Positions 43,994 through 56,013 of a stretch of 64,000 nucleotides of DNA are shown here, piece after piece. The position numbers were made by a program, and so were the translations under genes. Origin of the DNA: Saccopteryx bilineata (taxonomy: Eukaryota; Chordata; Mammalia; Chiroptera; Emballonuridae); assembly GCF_036850765.1 (NCBI RefSeq), contig NC_089490.1, positions 293,428,982 through 293,492,981 of the forward strand. Direction: 5' to 3'. The notes under the pieces are model-generated. The model saw only the letters and a program-made list of their open reading frames with translations, did not search any database and was not told where the DNA came from. How positions within the stretch are numbered: the first letter of the stretch is position 1; the number at the start of each line of letters is the position of its first letter.

Positions 43994-46434
43994 CATTTTT
44001 TAATTAATTGAATTTATTGTGGTGACATGGGCTAAAATTATATAGGCTTCAGGTGTACAGTTCTACAATATATCACTTATATATTGCATTGTGTGTTCAC
44101 TACTACGAGTCAAGTTTCTTTTCACCATCATCTGTCCTCCTTCTATTCTCCTCCACCTCCCCAACCCCATTTTCCTTCTGTCATGACTCTATACTGCTGT
44201 CCAAAAGGTTTTTTTCTTTGATGAATCCCTTTACATTTTTCACCCAGCCCCCAAGCCCCATTCCCTCTGACAGCTGTCAGTCTATTCTCTATATCTATGC
44301 CTGTTTCTATTTTGTTTGTTAATTTTGTTCATTAGATTCCAAACCATACAGTATTTGTCTTTCTCTGAGTGGCTCATTTTACTTAGCATAATAATCTCTG
44401 TCCATTCATGCTATCACAAAAAGTAAGACTTCTTTATGTCTGGGTAGTGTTCTATTGCATCAATGTACCTTTACATGGAAAAGCTACAAATGTTGTTTTT
44501 CTGCACTCATCCACAGATGGGCGCTTGAGATGCTTATGCTGCACTGAACATAGGGGTACATATCTTTTTTTTTAATTAGTGTTTTGAGTTTCTTTGGATA
44601 TATACTCAGAGGGGAATTGCTAGGTCATAAGGAGTTCCATTTTTAATTTTTTAAGGTAACTCCATAATGCTTGCTGAGTCATAAGGAAGTTCCATTTTTA
44701 ATTTTTTAAGGTAACTCCATAGTCCTTTCCACAGTGGCTACACCAGTCTGCATTCCCACCAAGAGTGCACAGGGTTCCCTGTCTCCACACCCTTGCCAAC
44801 ACTTGATGTCGGTTGATTTATTGATGTCAGCCCTCTGACAGGTTTGAGGTGGTATCTCTTTTTTGTTTTAATTAACATTTCTCTCATGATTAGTGACATT
44901 GAGCAGCTTTACATATGTCCAGTAACCATCTATATGTTTTCTTGGAGAATTGCTTCTTCAGGTCCTTTGCCCATTTTTTTAATTGGATTTTTATTTTTAG
45001 TGTGAGTTTTATAAGCTCCTAGTAAATTTTGGATATTAATCCCTTATCAGATATATTGGTGAATATGTCCTCCTGTTCAGTGCTTTTCTTTTTCTTTTTT
45101 TTTTTTTATTGATCATTTCCTTTGCTGTGCAAAAACTTTTTAGTTTAATGTAATTCCATTTGTTTATTTTTCTATTTCCCTTACTGGAGGTAATATATCA
45201 AGAAAAGATATTGCTATGAGATATGTTCGAGATTTTACTGCCTAAGTTTTCTTCTAGAATATTTATGGTTCTAAGTGTAACATTTAAGTTTTTAATCCAC
45301 TTTGAGTTTATTCTGTATATGGTGTAATAAGCTAGTCCAGTTTCATTTTATTGTATGTATCTTCCAATTTTCTTAACACCATTTAATGAATAGACTATCT
45401 TTAACCCATTGTATGTTCTTGCTTCCTTTGTCAAATATTAATTGGCTATAAAAAGGCATGGATTTATTTCTGTTTTCTCTATTCTGTTCCACTGATTTAA
45501 CAATATATGTCTGCTTTTATGCCAAAATCATGCTATTTTGGTTAATATGGCCATGTAGTATATAGTTTTATATCAGGTACTGTGGTTCTTCCAACTTTAT
45601 TCTTCTTAAGGTTGCTGTTGTTATTCAGTTTCTTTGTGGTTCCATATTCATTTTTGAATTGTTTGTTCTAGTCCTGTGAACTAGATGCCATTGGTGTCTT
45701 GATAAGAATTGTGTAAAATCTATAGATTGTTTTGGTTAGTAAACCAAACAGTGAACGTAGCCATGACTATAGTATATACTTCCACTATGAACCTACTTCA
45801 GTTTCTTTCTTCAATGTCTCATAATTTCCTGAGTATAGGTTTTTTACAATCTTGGTAAATTTATTCCTAAGTATTTTATTCTTTTTGAAACTATTGTAAA
45901 TAAGATTGTTTTCTTAGTTTCCCTTTATGATGGTTCATTATTAGTGCATAAAAATGCAACTAATTTTTGGATATTTATTTTATATTCTGCTATGTCACTG
46001 AATTTATTTATCAGTTCTACTAGTTTGTTGGTGGAGTCTATAGGATTCTCTATATACAGTATTATGTCATCTGCAAAGAATGGCAATTTTACTTCTTTCT
46101 TATCAAATTGTATGCTTTTTACTTTCTATTCACATGTGATTGCTATGGCTAGGACTGCCAGCACTATGTTGAATAGCAATGGTGAAAGTGGATATCCCTT
46201 TCTTATTCCTGATTTGAGGGAAGCACTTGCAGTTTTTGTTCATTGAGTATGATATTGGCTATGAGTTTATGATATATGGCTTTATTACGATAAAGTATGT
46301 CTCCTCAATTACCACTTTGCTGAAATTTTTATTATAAATGAGTGTTATATTTATCAAATGCTTTTTTTGCATCTATTTATATGTTTATGTAGTTTTTATT
46401 CTTCATTTTGTTTATGTGATGTATCACTTTATTT
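43994..46434 (-). mobile_element. 5'-truncated L1, 2.4 kb
   Basis: Reverse-oriented L1 with the 3' UTR at 43994-44330 and ORF2 from its C-terminus (about 44340) back into the reverse transcriptase domain (about 46300). Plus-strand landmarks include CTTAGCATAATAATCTCTGT, CAGTGGCTACACCAGTCTGC, CTTTGCCCATTTTTTTAATT and AATAGCAATGGTGAAAGTGG. The flanks match as AAAAAACAGTCCTTT (43979-43993) and AAAAAAGACAGTCCTTT (46435-46451), so the 5' truncation occurred at insertion. ORF2 is full of stops. Confidence 0.92.
44622..44727. repeat. Tandem duplication inside the L1
   Basis: The phrase GTCATAAGG-AGTTCCATTTTT followed by AATTTTTTAAGGTAACTCCA occurs at about 44623 and again about 54 bases later. Normal L1 has it once, so this is a local duplication. 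Confidence 0.85.
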
Positions 46435-46617
46435 AAAAAAGACAGTCCTTTTGATTCACAAATTGTTAATGTCAGTCAACCATTTTTCAAAAGATGATTC
46501 TTTAGTTTTTATAAGTTATATTTTAATGGTAATTTCAGTTCTAATATTTAGATTAATTTTTATTCATATATTTCTTATGCATAAAATAATTATTAACTGT
46601 ATCCTATTATCTGGTCA

Positions 46618-46800
46618 ATGATTTACTAAGTGCCTACTCATTGTCAGGCATTGTTCTGTCAGATAATGGAATTACATAAAAAGTCACACAGGATTCTTGC
46701 TCTCACTGAGCTCACAATTCTCTTGGAGAAAATAAGAGATATAATTTTAAAGGTAGGTAAATACAAACCATAATGAGTGCTAAGAAAAAAATTAAATAGT
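46618..46800 (+). repeat. Ancient interspersed repeat of L2/MIR age
   Basis: Begins ATGATTTACTAAGTGCCTAC followed by TCATTGTCAGGCATTGTTCT, then TCACTGAGCTCACAATTCTC and ATAATGAGTGCTAAGAA. This order is typical of very old mammalian repeats, but I cannot settle the family. Confidence 0.5.
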
Positions 46801-47692
46801 TAATATTATAAGTAAATGCCAGTAACCAACAAAATATTTCCTTTCAGAAGAAGTTTTTATATTTTTCTCTTTTTGAGGTCTTTTAATCCTTTTAATATTT
46901 TAAAATTTGCTTCATAACAGTTTAGAACAAACCTATAAAATGCATAGCTACACCAATAAAATACTCACATTAAAATTATAAAGATTACATACAAAGCTAT
47001 GCTAGACTTGCTAGTCAAATTTAGTTTATATGTGTTCAGTTAAATTTTGGAAAAGAAGGTTAAAAGTTTGTAACATGCTCAAAAGAGAAATAAAGAGTCA
47101 GAGAAAATGAGAGAGTAAGTGAGAGAGAGACAGAGAGAGAGAAAAATTGAGAATGGCTGGAGTATAATAGTTCCCAGCAGCAGTGCAGAATGATGTCTGT
47201 CATCCAAGTAAATGGACATGTTCGTACTTTGACTAATATGACTTTAATATAATTGACCACATAATACTAATGAATAATGGATGAGGTAAATGTAAATGTA
47301 TAGTGAAAGTTTTAAAAATTTGATTTGTTCTCAGTATTCCTCAAGATAAATGAGATAGATATAAAACAACTGGAAGCAAAATTTATGCTGAAAAAATAAA
47401 AATAAAAAAAATAAATTTCTTTAAGAAATTAAAAGAACTGAATTCATGAAGTTTTTTTTTTTGCAAAAGTCCACTTAGACAACTAGAATACATATTTAAG
47501 TAATTAATGATGTTCCTAACTTGCAATTCAAGTTATAAATGGTTATATATAATAAAGCTGCATTCACTTATTTTATGTTTAATGTTTATGACTAAATTAG
47601 ATTTTTAAGAAAAATATTTCTTAATTTAATATTTATATTTCTGAGTAAATATAAATAAAATAGAATCAATAAATGTATCATTGTTAAGGACT
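46801..47692. other. AT-rich intergenic sequence; nothing recognised
   Basis: Contains a GA-rich run (47100-47145) that makes a minus-strand frame look leucine/serine-rich. No gene. Confidence 0.45.
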
Positions 47693-47957
47693 AATAGTAT
47701 ATAGTTTTGTTTTTTTTTAATAATTTTATTTTTTTAATGGGGTGACATCAATAAATCAGGATACATATATTCAAAGATAACAAGTCCAGGTTATCTTGTC
47801 GTTCAATTATGTTGCATAACCACCACCCAAAGTCAGATTGTCCTCTGTCACCTTCTATCTTGTTTTCTTTGTGCCCCTCCCCACCCCCTATCCCTCTCCC
47901 ATTCCCCCCTCCCCCCTGTAACCACCACACTCTTATCAATGTCTCTTAGTTTCACTA

Positions 47958-48329
47958 TTATGTCCCACCTACGTATGGAATAATACAGTTCCTGTTTTTT
48001 TCTGATTTACTTATTTCGCTTCGTATCATGTTATCAAGATCCCACCATTTTGCTGTAAATGTTCCGATGTCATCATTTCTTATGGCTGAGTAGTATTCCA
48101 TAGTGTATATGTGCCACATATTCTTTATCCAGTCATCTATTGATGGGCTTTTTGGTTGTTTCCATGTCCTGGCCACTGTGAACAATGCTGCAATAAACAT
48201 GGGGCTGCATGTGTCTTTACGTATCAATGTTTCTGAGTTTTTGGGATATATACCCAGTAGAGGGATTGCTGGGTCATAAGGTAGTTCTATTTTCAGTTTT
48301 TTGAGGAACCACCATACTTTCTTCCACAA
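47958..48329 (-). pseudogene. L1 ORF2 C-terminal fragment
   Basis: A 123-codon open piece with the ORF2 C-terminal landmarks YDPAIPLLGIYP, ARTWKQPKSPSIDDWI and HIYTMEYYSAI, ending near SEISKSEKNR. It is the 3' half of the twin-primed L1. The open length suggests a young copy. Confidence 0.92.
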
Positions 48330-48382
48330 TGGTTGTACTACTTTACAACCAACAGTGGAGAAAAGTGGAGAAAAGAAAGTGG

Positions 48383-48796
48383 AGAAAAGAAAGCCTCTTC
48401 AATAAATGGTGCTGGGAAAACTGGAAAGCCACATGCAAAAGAATGAAACTGGACTACAGTCTCTCCCCCTGTACAAAAATTAACTCAAAATGGATCAAAG
48501 ATCTAAACATAAAACCTGAAACAATTAAGTACATAGAAGAAGACATAGGTACTCAACTCAGGGACCTGGGTTTTAAAGAGCATTTTATGAATTTGACTCC
48601 AATGGCAAGAGAAGTGAAGGCAAAAATTAATGAATGGGACTACATCAGACTAAGAAGTTTTTGCCCAGCAAGAGAAACTGATAACAAAATAAACAGAAAG
48701 CCAACTAAATGGGAAATGATTTTTTCAAACAACAGCTCAGATAAGGGCCTAATATCCAAAATATACAAAGAACTCATAAAACTCAACAACAAATAA
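48383..48796 (+). pseudogene. L1 ORF2 fragment upstream of the C-terminus, inverted
   Basis: About 137 codons of ORF2 downstream of the reverse transcriptase, in plus orientation: [59 protein letters not shown] and [18 protein letters not shown] text, then [11 protein letters not shown] and a stop. More ORF2 text continues in another frame ([20 protein letters not shown] near 48830). The start methionine upstream (48329) belongs to the other half of the insertion. Confidence 0.9.
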
Positions 48797-49143
48797 ACAA
48801 ACAATCCAATAAAAAAATGGGAAGTGGATATGAATAGACACTTCTCCCAGGAAGAAATACAAATGGCCAATAGATATATGAAAAGATGCTCATCTTCTTT
48901 AGCTATTAGAGAAATGCAAATCAAAACGGCAATGAGATACCACCTCACACCTGTTCGATTAGCGGTTATTAGCAAGTCAGGTAATAGCAAATGTTGGAAA
49001 GGCTGTGGAGAAATAGTATATAGTTTTATATTTCCATCAGACTTAAATATTTTTTTTTGTTTAAATATCCTATTTCATTTTGCTTTAAATGGTAAACAGT
49101 TATTTTATACTCAAGTAATATAATGTAAAAACATGGAAAATAG

Positions 49144-49332
49144 GCTTTGGCCAGGTTGCTCAGTTGGTTAGAGCATTTTCCAATGCACCAGAATTGAGGA
49201 TTCAGTTCCTGGTCAGGGTACATGCAGGTAGCAACCAATGAATCGACAACTAGATGGAACAACAAATTGATATTTCTCTCTTTCTTTTTCTCTCTCTCAC
49301 TCTAAAATCAGTAAATAAATTTTAAAAAATAT
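49144..49332 (+). mobile_element. Older tRNA-derived bat SINE (VES-like)
   Basis: Begins GCTTTGGCCAGGTTGCTCAG, with box A TTGCTCAGTTGGTTAGAGCA and box B GGATTCAGTTCCTGG, then ACCAATGAATCGACAAC, a CT tract and an A-rich tail. Flanks AAAAACATGGAAAATAG (49127-49143) and AAAAACCAGGAAAATAG (49333-49349). The body differs from the long and short types elsewhere. Confidence 0.88.
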
Positions 49333-49349
49333 AAAAACCAGGAAAATAG

Positions 49350-51239
49350 AATATTAATTGTTAGTTATAATTTTATGTGAATAATATATTTTATTTGATA
49401 TTGACATGTTAAATTATTATTATTATTATAGTTATTGTATTTTTTTTACCACTATCAATATTTCTGTAAAATCTTTAATTTGACAAGAAAGACTTTGCAA
49501 AAGTTGATAGTTACATACTTAGTGCAATTTTGGTGTTATGAAACAGTAAGACAAAATCTATAATGCTTTTCATGTGATTTTTTTCTTAACATCTCAATCA
49601 CGTTTATCAAAATATCTCTGCATGTCTTCTTTTCACATTCAATATTTATCATCATTAGATTATGCTTTTTCACTAGTGGATATACAAGATAGTAAATTCT
49701 CTGTATCTCAGGATTACATTTAATGTGGTTAAGTGCTCAGAAAATAATTTGGATTAGTAAATTTCATTAGGAAACTGTATGATTTATACTCTAATCTCAT
49801 GAATAATATAAGTTAGACAATATGTAAGATCCTTCACAATAAAGGTGCTGTTTTTCTCTTGCTATATGTAAAGTATCACATATGCTTTCAACAGATATTA
49901 AGAAACTAGTTTACATTATCTTTCAGGGATTCTCATTTGTACTTCAAGAACAAATTTAATATCATTCATGATAAATGATCACAATAAAGAACTCAAATTT
50001 AAAAGTAGATCTCATCTAATCTGTGACTTTTGACCCTAAATCAATTTTTTTGCTCAGCAGGGTGAGAACCAATTCACAGATTGATGTTGGAAAAGTAAAA
50101 TATATAATATATTATATAAGACCATATTTTAAAATTACATAATGATTTGGGAGAAAAGTAGTAATAATGTTTTCTTATTCCCATAAGATTCAGTGTCTGG
50201 AGAAATAAACTAAACTACTCCAAGTCTTACTTCTACTTCCTATAAAGTATGTAATCTTGAATGTGACTTTTGACCCCCATGAGACTCAGTTTCCCTTTTT
50301 AAATGTTTATAAGAATAATTATCCTTTTGGTTTCTTTGAGATTGGTAATGTATGAAAAATGATGAAATTTAGAAAGTCATATAAATCTCAAAGGACAGAA
50401 TAAGTATCCATAATGTACTAACAGTTTTTCATTACAGGGAGCAGTTTCTCTGATAAAGCCTGCTTTTCTGTAGAAATACAGATACACTAAGTGAGGTAGC
50501 CAACACATCACTAATGGCTAATTGGAAGACATATTTTGCAACTGTGTCTACCATGTGTTGTTTTAAATTCTTTATCAAAGTCTGCTTATTTGTTTATAAT
50601 TAAAATAATTTTTTATTAAAAAAGAAATCTCACAATCGACTAAAGCTTTTGAGAAGACTCTGTTAATGACAGATAATCTCAAAACATAATACAGAAATGT
50701 GTGAAATCTCATGCTATGTCTGAACAGACAAGCTGTTTGCTGATTATGAACTTGACTTGCTTTAACTGCGCATTTTTTCTTTGAAACTTACTTCAAAATT
50801 GAATAACACAAAGTTCTAGATTATTTAATTATTCTTTAATGTTCAAATATCTTTGTAGCAATACTCTTTTGACTATGTACTTGGTAATTGTAGTTGAAAT
50901 ATTTAATTCTACATTTCTGCCACATTTATATAACATTCTCTAGGAGACTACACACATGATACCACTTCTATTGTATAGTACTACCTTTGAATGGATGATT
51001 AATACCAAGTTGCACTATTTCTTTTATGTATAATGATTAGGAGCAAGAATAGGATTTATTTTTCTGTTAATTGAGAAGGTAATTTTTTCCTCTTTTTGAA
51101 TAATGCACTCCTTAAAAAAAAGTTAATTTGTTGATTACAAGCAATTTCCTGAGATACATTTTTCACAAATGCTGATACTTATTTCCATTTTTAATATCAC
51201 AGGGCAAAATACATATTATAAAGCTAACTAATGATATAA
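49350..51239. other. AT-rich intergenic sequence; nothing recognised
   Basis: No gene-like frame and no nameable repeat. Confidence 0.45.
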
Positions 51240-52560
51240 ATCTACAAATATAGCATAATGATGTTTACATGTGCATTTGCCCATGTAATTACCACCCAAA
51301 ATAGGATCAAGAACAATTTTAGCACCCAGGAAGGTACTTTCTTGCCCCTTTTCAGCCTAAACTAGCTCTACAAGATAATTACTATTGTGAATTCTCTCAT
51401 CAGTTAACTTTCACTATGCTGGAATGTCCCATAAATTGAATCGTACAGTAGATACTATTTCTGTCTTGATCTGATTTCATTTATTGTATCTGTGAGGTTG
51501 TATATATTAGAGGTGCAATCTTTTATACTACTCTGTAGCATTCCATGTAAAATAGGCCACAATTTTGTTCTCTATTTGTTAAGTATATATATAGGTGTTT
51601 TCTATTTTCTGACTATAAAAAGTCTGTTATAAATGTTCTTTTCTCTGTGTGGACTTACTTCTCTTGTGTATAAAATGAAGAGTGGAACAGATGGAAATGG
51701 CCAGTTATCCAAAGTGGTTTTATAATTTTCACCTCTACCAACAATGTATGAGAATTCAATGCTTTCACTATACCAAACGCTTGGTATTGTCAGATTTAGT
51801 TGATTGTAACTTTTCTATTAACTGTGTAGTATTATTAGTTTTTACTTTCCTGATGAATAGTAATGTTGATGACCATTTATCTTATTAGTAATTAAAATAT
51901 TCTTTATCTTAAAATTCTTTTCAAGGACTCTTTCCCATTATTTTAATTTTTTTCTTTTAATTTGTGTAAGTTCTTTATATGTTCTGGATATATATATATA
52001 TTCTCTTTGACTACTTTTGTTTTCACTTTCTTCAGGAGGTCTCTTGAAGGAGAGAAATCTTAACTATTATGAAAGCCAATTTTTAATTGAATTTTGTTAT
52101 AAGTGGTTCTGTTGTGTTTTTACTTCTATATTAGAGATCCTTGCCTATTGCAAGATCATGCGAATATCTCTCTGTGTTTTCTTATAGAGACTGGATTATT
52201 TTTCTTTTCCAAGTTATTTCTATGAACTAATTTGTGCAATATTATTTAATTGTCTAAGATAAATTGGGGATCAAATCATTTAATTCAATATTTTTTAATT
52301 TATTGCTTCAACATCATTTCCTTTGATGTATGTTAAGTGGCCAAATATATAAATCTATTTTAATATTAACTACATTTTTCAATTCTCCTGGCAATACTAT
52401 ATGGTTCTAATAACTATAGCTTTTTAAGTAATGCTTAAAACCTGGGATATATGTACTACAATTTAATTATTCTTCAGTATCAATTATTCTAGATTATTTG
52501 TATTTCAAATTAATTTTAAGGTCATTTCACTACCAAATTCAAAATAAAGCTTAAATAATT
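51240..52560 (-). mobile_element. Very old L1, ORF2 and 3' part
   Basis: The plus strand reads like the reverse complement of an ancient L1: ACCACCCAAAATAGGATCAA, TGTAGCATTCCATGTAAAAT, ATCCAAAGTGGTTTTATAAT with CACCTCTACCAACAATGTAT, TTCTTTATATGTTCTGGATA, and further on GGCAATACTATATGGTTCTA. High divergence; no frame survives. Confidence 0.7.
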
Positions 52561-52761
52561 TAAATTGTGATTTTTAGTGACCACAAATATCAATGTGAAG
52601 AAAATTGATATAAATATTTATATATATGGTACCTATTTAACTTTTTAGAACTTATTTAATGTTTTTATAGCAATATTTTATATTTTTATTGTAGAGATAT
52701 TGTAAGTCATTTGTTAAATATATTCCTTTAATTTTATGGTTTTGACGCTATGGTATTTAAA

Positions 52762-53707
52762 TTTTTTTAATGTTTATGAATTTTCAATTTGTTGTGTTTA
52801 CATGGATTCAAGTGTCCCACTGAATATTACTCTCTTACCCTCCACCACTGTGTCCATTCATATAACCCTTTTGCCCCCTCCCACTAACTCCCTCTCCCCT
52901 TCCCTCTAGGATTTGCTGTCCTGTTATCTATATCTCTGTGTTATGTATGTATAGTTTCACTAATCTCTTTACCTCTTCTGATCCCATCCTCATTCTCCTT
53001 CCTTCTGACTGCTGTCCCTCTGGTCCCTGTGACCCTGCCTTTGACCTCCATTCCATTCCTCAGTTCATTTTGCTTATTAAATTCCATATATATGTGAGAT
53101 CATATGATATTTCTCTTTCTCTGACTGGCTTATTTCACTTAGCATAATAATCTCCAGGTCCATCCATGCTGTCACAAAAGGTAAGATTTCCTTCTTTTTC
53201 ACAGCCACATAGTATTCCATTGTGTATATGTACCACTGATTTTTAATCCATTCTTCCACTGATAGACACTTGGGCTGTTTCCACATCTTGGCTATTATAA
53301 ACAATGCTGCCATAAACATGGGGTACATATCTTCTTTTGAATAAGTGATTTGGTATTCTTAGGATATATTCCTAAAAGTGAGATGGCTGGGTCAACACCA
53401 GGAATGTAATCAATCCAATTAAAAAATGGGCCAAAGAACTGAATAGACACTTCTCTAAAGAGGACTTACAAATGGCCAGTAGGCATATGAAAAAATATTC
53501 AACATCATTAATCATCAGAAAAATACATATTCAAACCGCAATGAGATACCACCTCACACCAGTCAGAATGGTGCTCATTAACAAAACAACACACAATAAA
53601 TGCTGACGAGGGAGTGGAGAAAAGGGAACCCTCCTGCACTGATGCTGGGAATGCAGACTTGTGCAGCACTTTGGAGAACTGTATAGGGTTTCCTCAAAAA
53701 ATTAAAA
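52762..53707 (-). mobile_element. Second L1 with inverted 5' part (twin-priming product)
   Basis: The minus part (52762-53391) holds the 3' UTR and ORF2 C-terminus, with MFMAALFIIAKMWKQPKCLS and IYTMEYYVAV readable at 53328-53077. The plus part (53392-53707) holds an earlier ORF2 segment starting AATCCAATTAAAAAATGGGC and reaching GGTTTCCTCAAAAAATTAAA. ATGGTATTTAAA flanks the whole at 52750-52761 and 53708-53719. Roughly 20 bases of L1 are missing at the inversion join. Confidence 0.93.
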
Positions 53708-53719
53708 ATGGTATTTAAA

Positions 53720-54957
53720 ACTTTTATATATTCAGAAATATAGTCTTTATTCAGACTTAAGAATATAACTGCATATCCAAACACTTTAGTAAACATAGTT
53801 ATTACCTGGAATAACTTGGTTAGCAATAATTCATTGTCCTATTAAGAAAAAAACAATCTATGGATGGTAGTTTAAAATTTTATTATGTCAATAAAAGGCT
53901 ATGAGAAATGTTGAACCCCAAGAATTGTGTATATAAAAACACAAGATACATATCAGAGAGTAAGAAATCCACAGAAAAAAATAAGTCAAAGCTACTGATA
54001 CCATTTAATGTATCTGTGTTTTAAAATAAACAGGAATCTATTGGGGGTCATTGACATTTAATACCATCTTATCTATATTGTAATATACAGGTCCTGGCTG
54101 ACATCTGAAAAAAAATCTACATATTGACCTATTTCTGAGTGTATGTAGATACATATAATTGACACTAGTTATAGTTTTTTATTTTAATATTTTCTTTTAT
54201 ATAAAGAATTCAGAGATCAAAAACAGTAAGCCAGTGAAAGAATGACAAAATAAAAAAAACTAAAATTTAGAAAAAGAGGCAAAAGAGATTAATTTTAAGC
54301 TCATTATTTCTTTAGTGATCACCTACTTATTATGCATAACTCACTTTAAATATTCAGTGAAGTCATCCTGTGACTATAGCAATATGAATGTTTAGGCAAG
54401 ATCAACAGAAATGTCAATTCACAACATTTCAATGAAGAATAAAAAAGTTGTTGTTCTAAGTCATCTGTCTGAGGTGACTTTTTAAGCAGCACTAGTTAAA
54501 GGAAGTAATCACCATTACATATAAACTCTTTTCGGTAACAGCAAATGGAAAATTACTTAGTTTATTTTATGAAGCAGTATTTATCACACAAATGAAATTC
54601 AAAATTATAAAAGTGAAAAAAATACCTATAAGTACAGATTATAACATCTCAATATTTAAATTCTATAAATATATAAAGTTACTTTTATGACTATCAAGAA
54701 AATAAGCCATCTAGAATAAAACTTGATATTACATAAAGTGGAAAAAATTATTTAATAAAACTATAACACCTGCTCCTAGTTTTTAAAAGGTGCAAAGCAC
54801 TCAAACACATATGCACACACACAATAGGCAAAACGACCATTTGTGTAAAATAATATCATTCTTACATTCCTGTTCATCTTCCCCATTCTACATACATTAT
54901 CATTGCCTAACTTTACAATTTCATTACTATCTTCCTGTCCATTTCTTTATGAGGTAC
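53720..54957. other. AT-rich intergenic sequence; nothing recognised
   Basis: No gene-like frame or repeat I can name. Confidence 0.45.
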
Positions 54958-55318
54958 TATTGTGCACTGAATCGTTGTGCCCAAAAACTTATATATTGAA
55001 GTTCTAATCCTCAGTATGTTAGAATGTGACTGTATTTAGAACTAGGGTCTTTAAAAAGGCAAATAAGGGTGGAGCCTTAATCTAATAGGGTGGAGTCATT
55101 ATAAGAAAAGGAAGAATCCCCACCAGCTCACACATGAAAAGGAAAGGCTTTGTGAAAACACAGCAAGAAGGAGCTTATTTTTAAGACCAGGAGTGAGACC
55201 AATGCTGCCAGCACCTGAATTTGGCCTTCCAGCCTCTGAACTGGGAGAAAATAAATTTTTATTGTTTAAGCCATTCCATCTGCAGTATTTTTTTTTTATG
55301 GCAGCCTTAGCAAATGTA
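54958..55318 (+). mobile_element. MaLR (MLT1-type) solo LTR
   Basis: Starts TTGTGCACTGAATCGTTGTG, then CAGTATGTTAGAATGTGACT, TTTAGAACTAGGGTCTTTAA, ATTATAAGAAAAGGAAG, TGTGAAAACACAGCAAGAAG, CCAATGCTGCCAGCACCTGA and, near the end, ACTGGGAGAAAATAAATTTT with TATGGCAGCCTTAGCAAA. This is the motif order of MLT1 LTRs; the AATAAA serves as the LTR poly(A) signal. No internal retroviral genes adjoin it. Confidence 0.85.
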
Positions 55319-55374
55319 AGTAAAGAAGAAAAGATTTTCCTTTTATCTCCTAGCTTTAATGACTGGGTCTAGAA

Positions 55375-55721
55375 CAGTGGTAGTCAACCTGGTCCCTACC
55401 ACCCACTAGTGGGTGTACCAGCTTTCATGGTGGGCGGTAGCGGAGAAACCAAAGTATAAATAAAAAGATAGATTTAACTATAGTAAGTTGTTTTATAAAA
55501 ATTTATTTTGCCAAACTTAGTGAAAATCCTACATAAAGTACTTGGTAAGTAATTATTATTATATGCTTTAACTTGCTGTAACTCTGCTTTATAAATTTTA
55601 TAAAGTAAAGTTACTTTCCTACTTTATAAATCACCATTACTGTGGAACCGGTGGGTGGTTAGAAAATTTTACTACTAACAGAGATACAAAAGTGGGCGGT
55701 AGGTATAAAAAGGTTGACCTG
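55375..55721. mobile_element. Non-autonomous hAT-type element with exact target duplication
   Basis: A 347-bp element with inverted ends: CAGTGGTAGTCAACCTGGTC on the left and the complement of CAGGTCAACCTTTTTATACC on the right, with CTACCGCCCACT-type sequence in both arms. The AT-rich centre has no frame. The 8-base duplicate GTCTAGAA lies at 55367-55374 and 55722-55729. It encodes no transposase. Confidence 0.92.
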
Positions 55722-55821
55722 GTCTAGAACACAAACAGACCACAAAAAGATTAATGGAATAGAGGTATACATATTTATTAACTTTAATATTACATGCACA
55801 GGGGCATTGCAGGAAAAAATT

Positions 55822-56013
55822 CACCTGGCCTGTGATGGCACAGTGGATAAAGCGTCGACCTGGAATTCTCAGGTCACAGGTTCTAGGCCCTGGGCTTGCT
55901 TGGCCAGAGCACATATGGGAGTTGAGTTGATTCTTCCTACTCCTCCCCCTTCTCTCTCTTTCTCTCTTTCTCTTGCTCTCCTCTCTAAAATAAAAATATA
56001 TATATTTTTAAAA
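55822..56013 (+). mobile_element. tRNA-derived bat SINE (short type)
   Basis: Begins CACCTGGCCTGTGATGGCAC with box A TGGCACAGTGGATAAAGCG and box B GGTTCTAGGCC, then GGGCTTGCTTGGCCAGAGCA, a CT tract (55950-55985) and an AT-rich tail. No convincing flanking repeats seen. Confidence 0.9.

Larger units (their letters stand above)
47709..49011 (-). mobile_element. L1 with inverted 5' part (twin-priming product)
   Basis: One insertion made of two L1 pieces in opposite orientation: the 3' UTR and ORF2 C-terminus on minus (47709-48352) and an upstream part of ORF2 on plus (48353-49011). The 16-base duplicate AATAGTATATAGTTTT lies at 47693-47708 and 49012-49027, which shows that both pieces arrived together. 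At the join, AGTGGAGAAAAG-type units are repeated (48353-48392). Confidence 0.95.
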
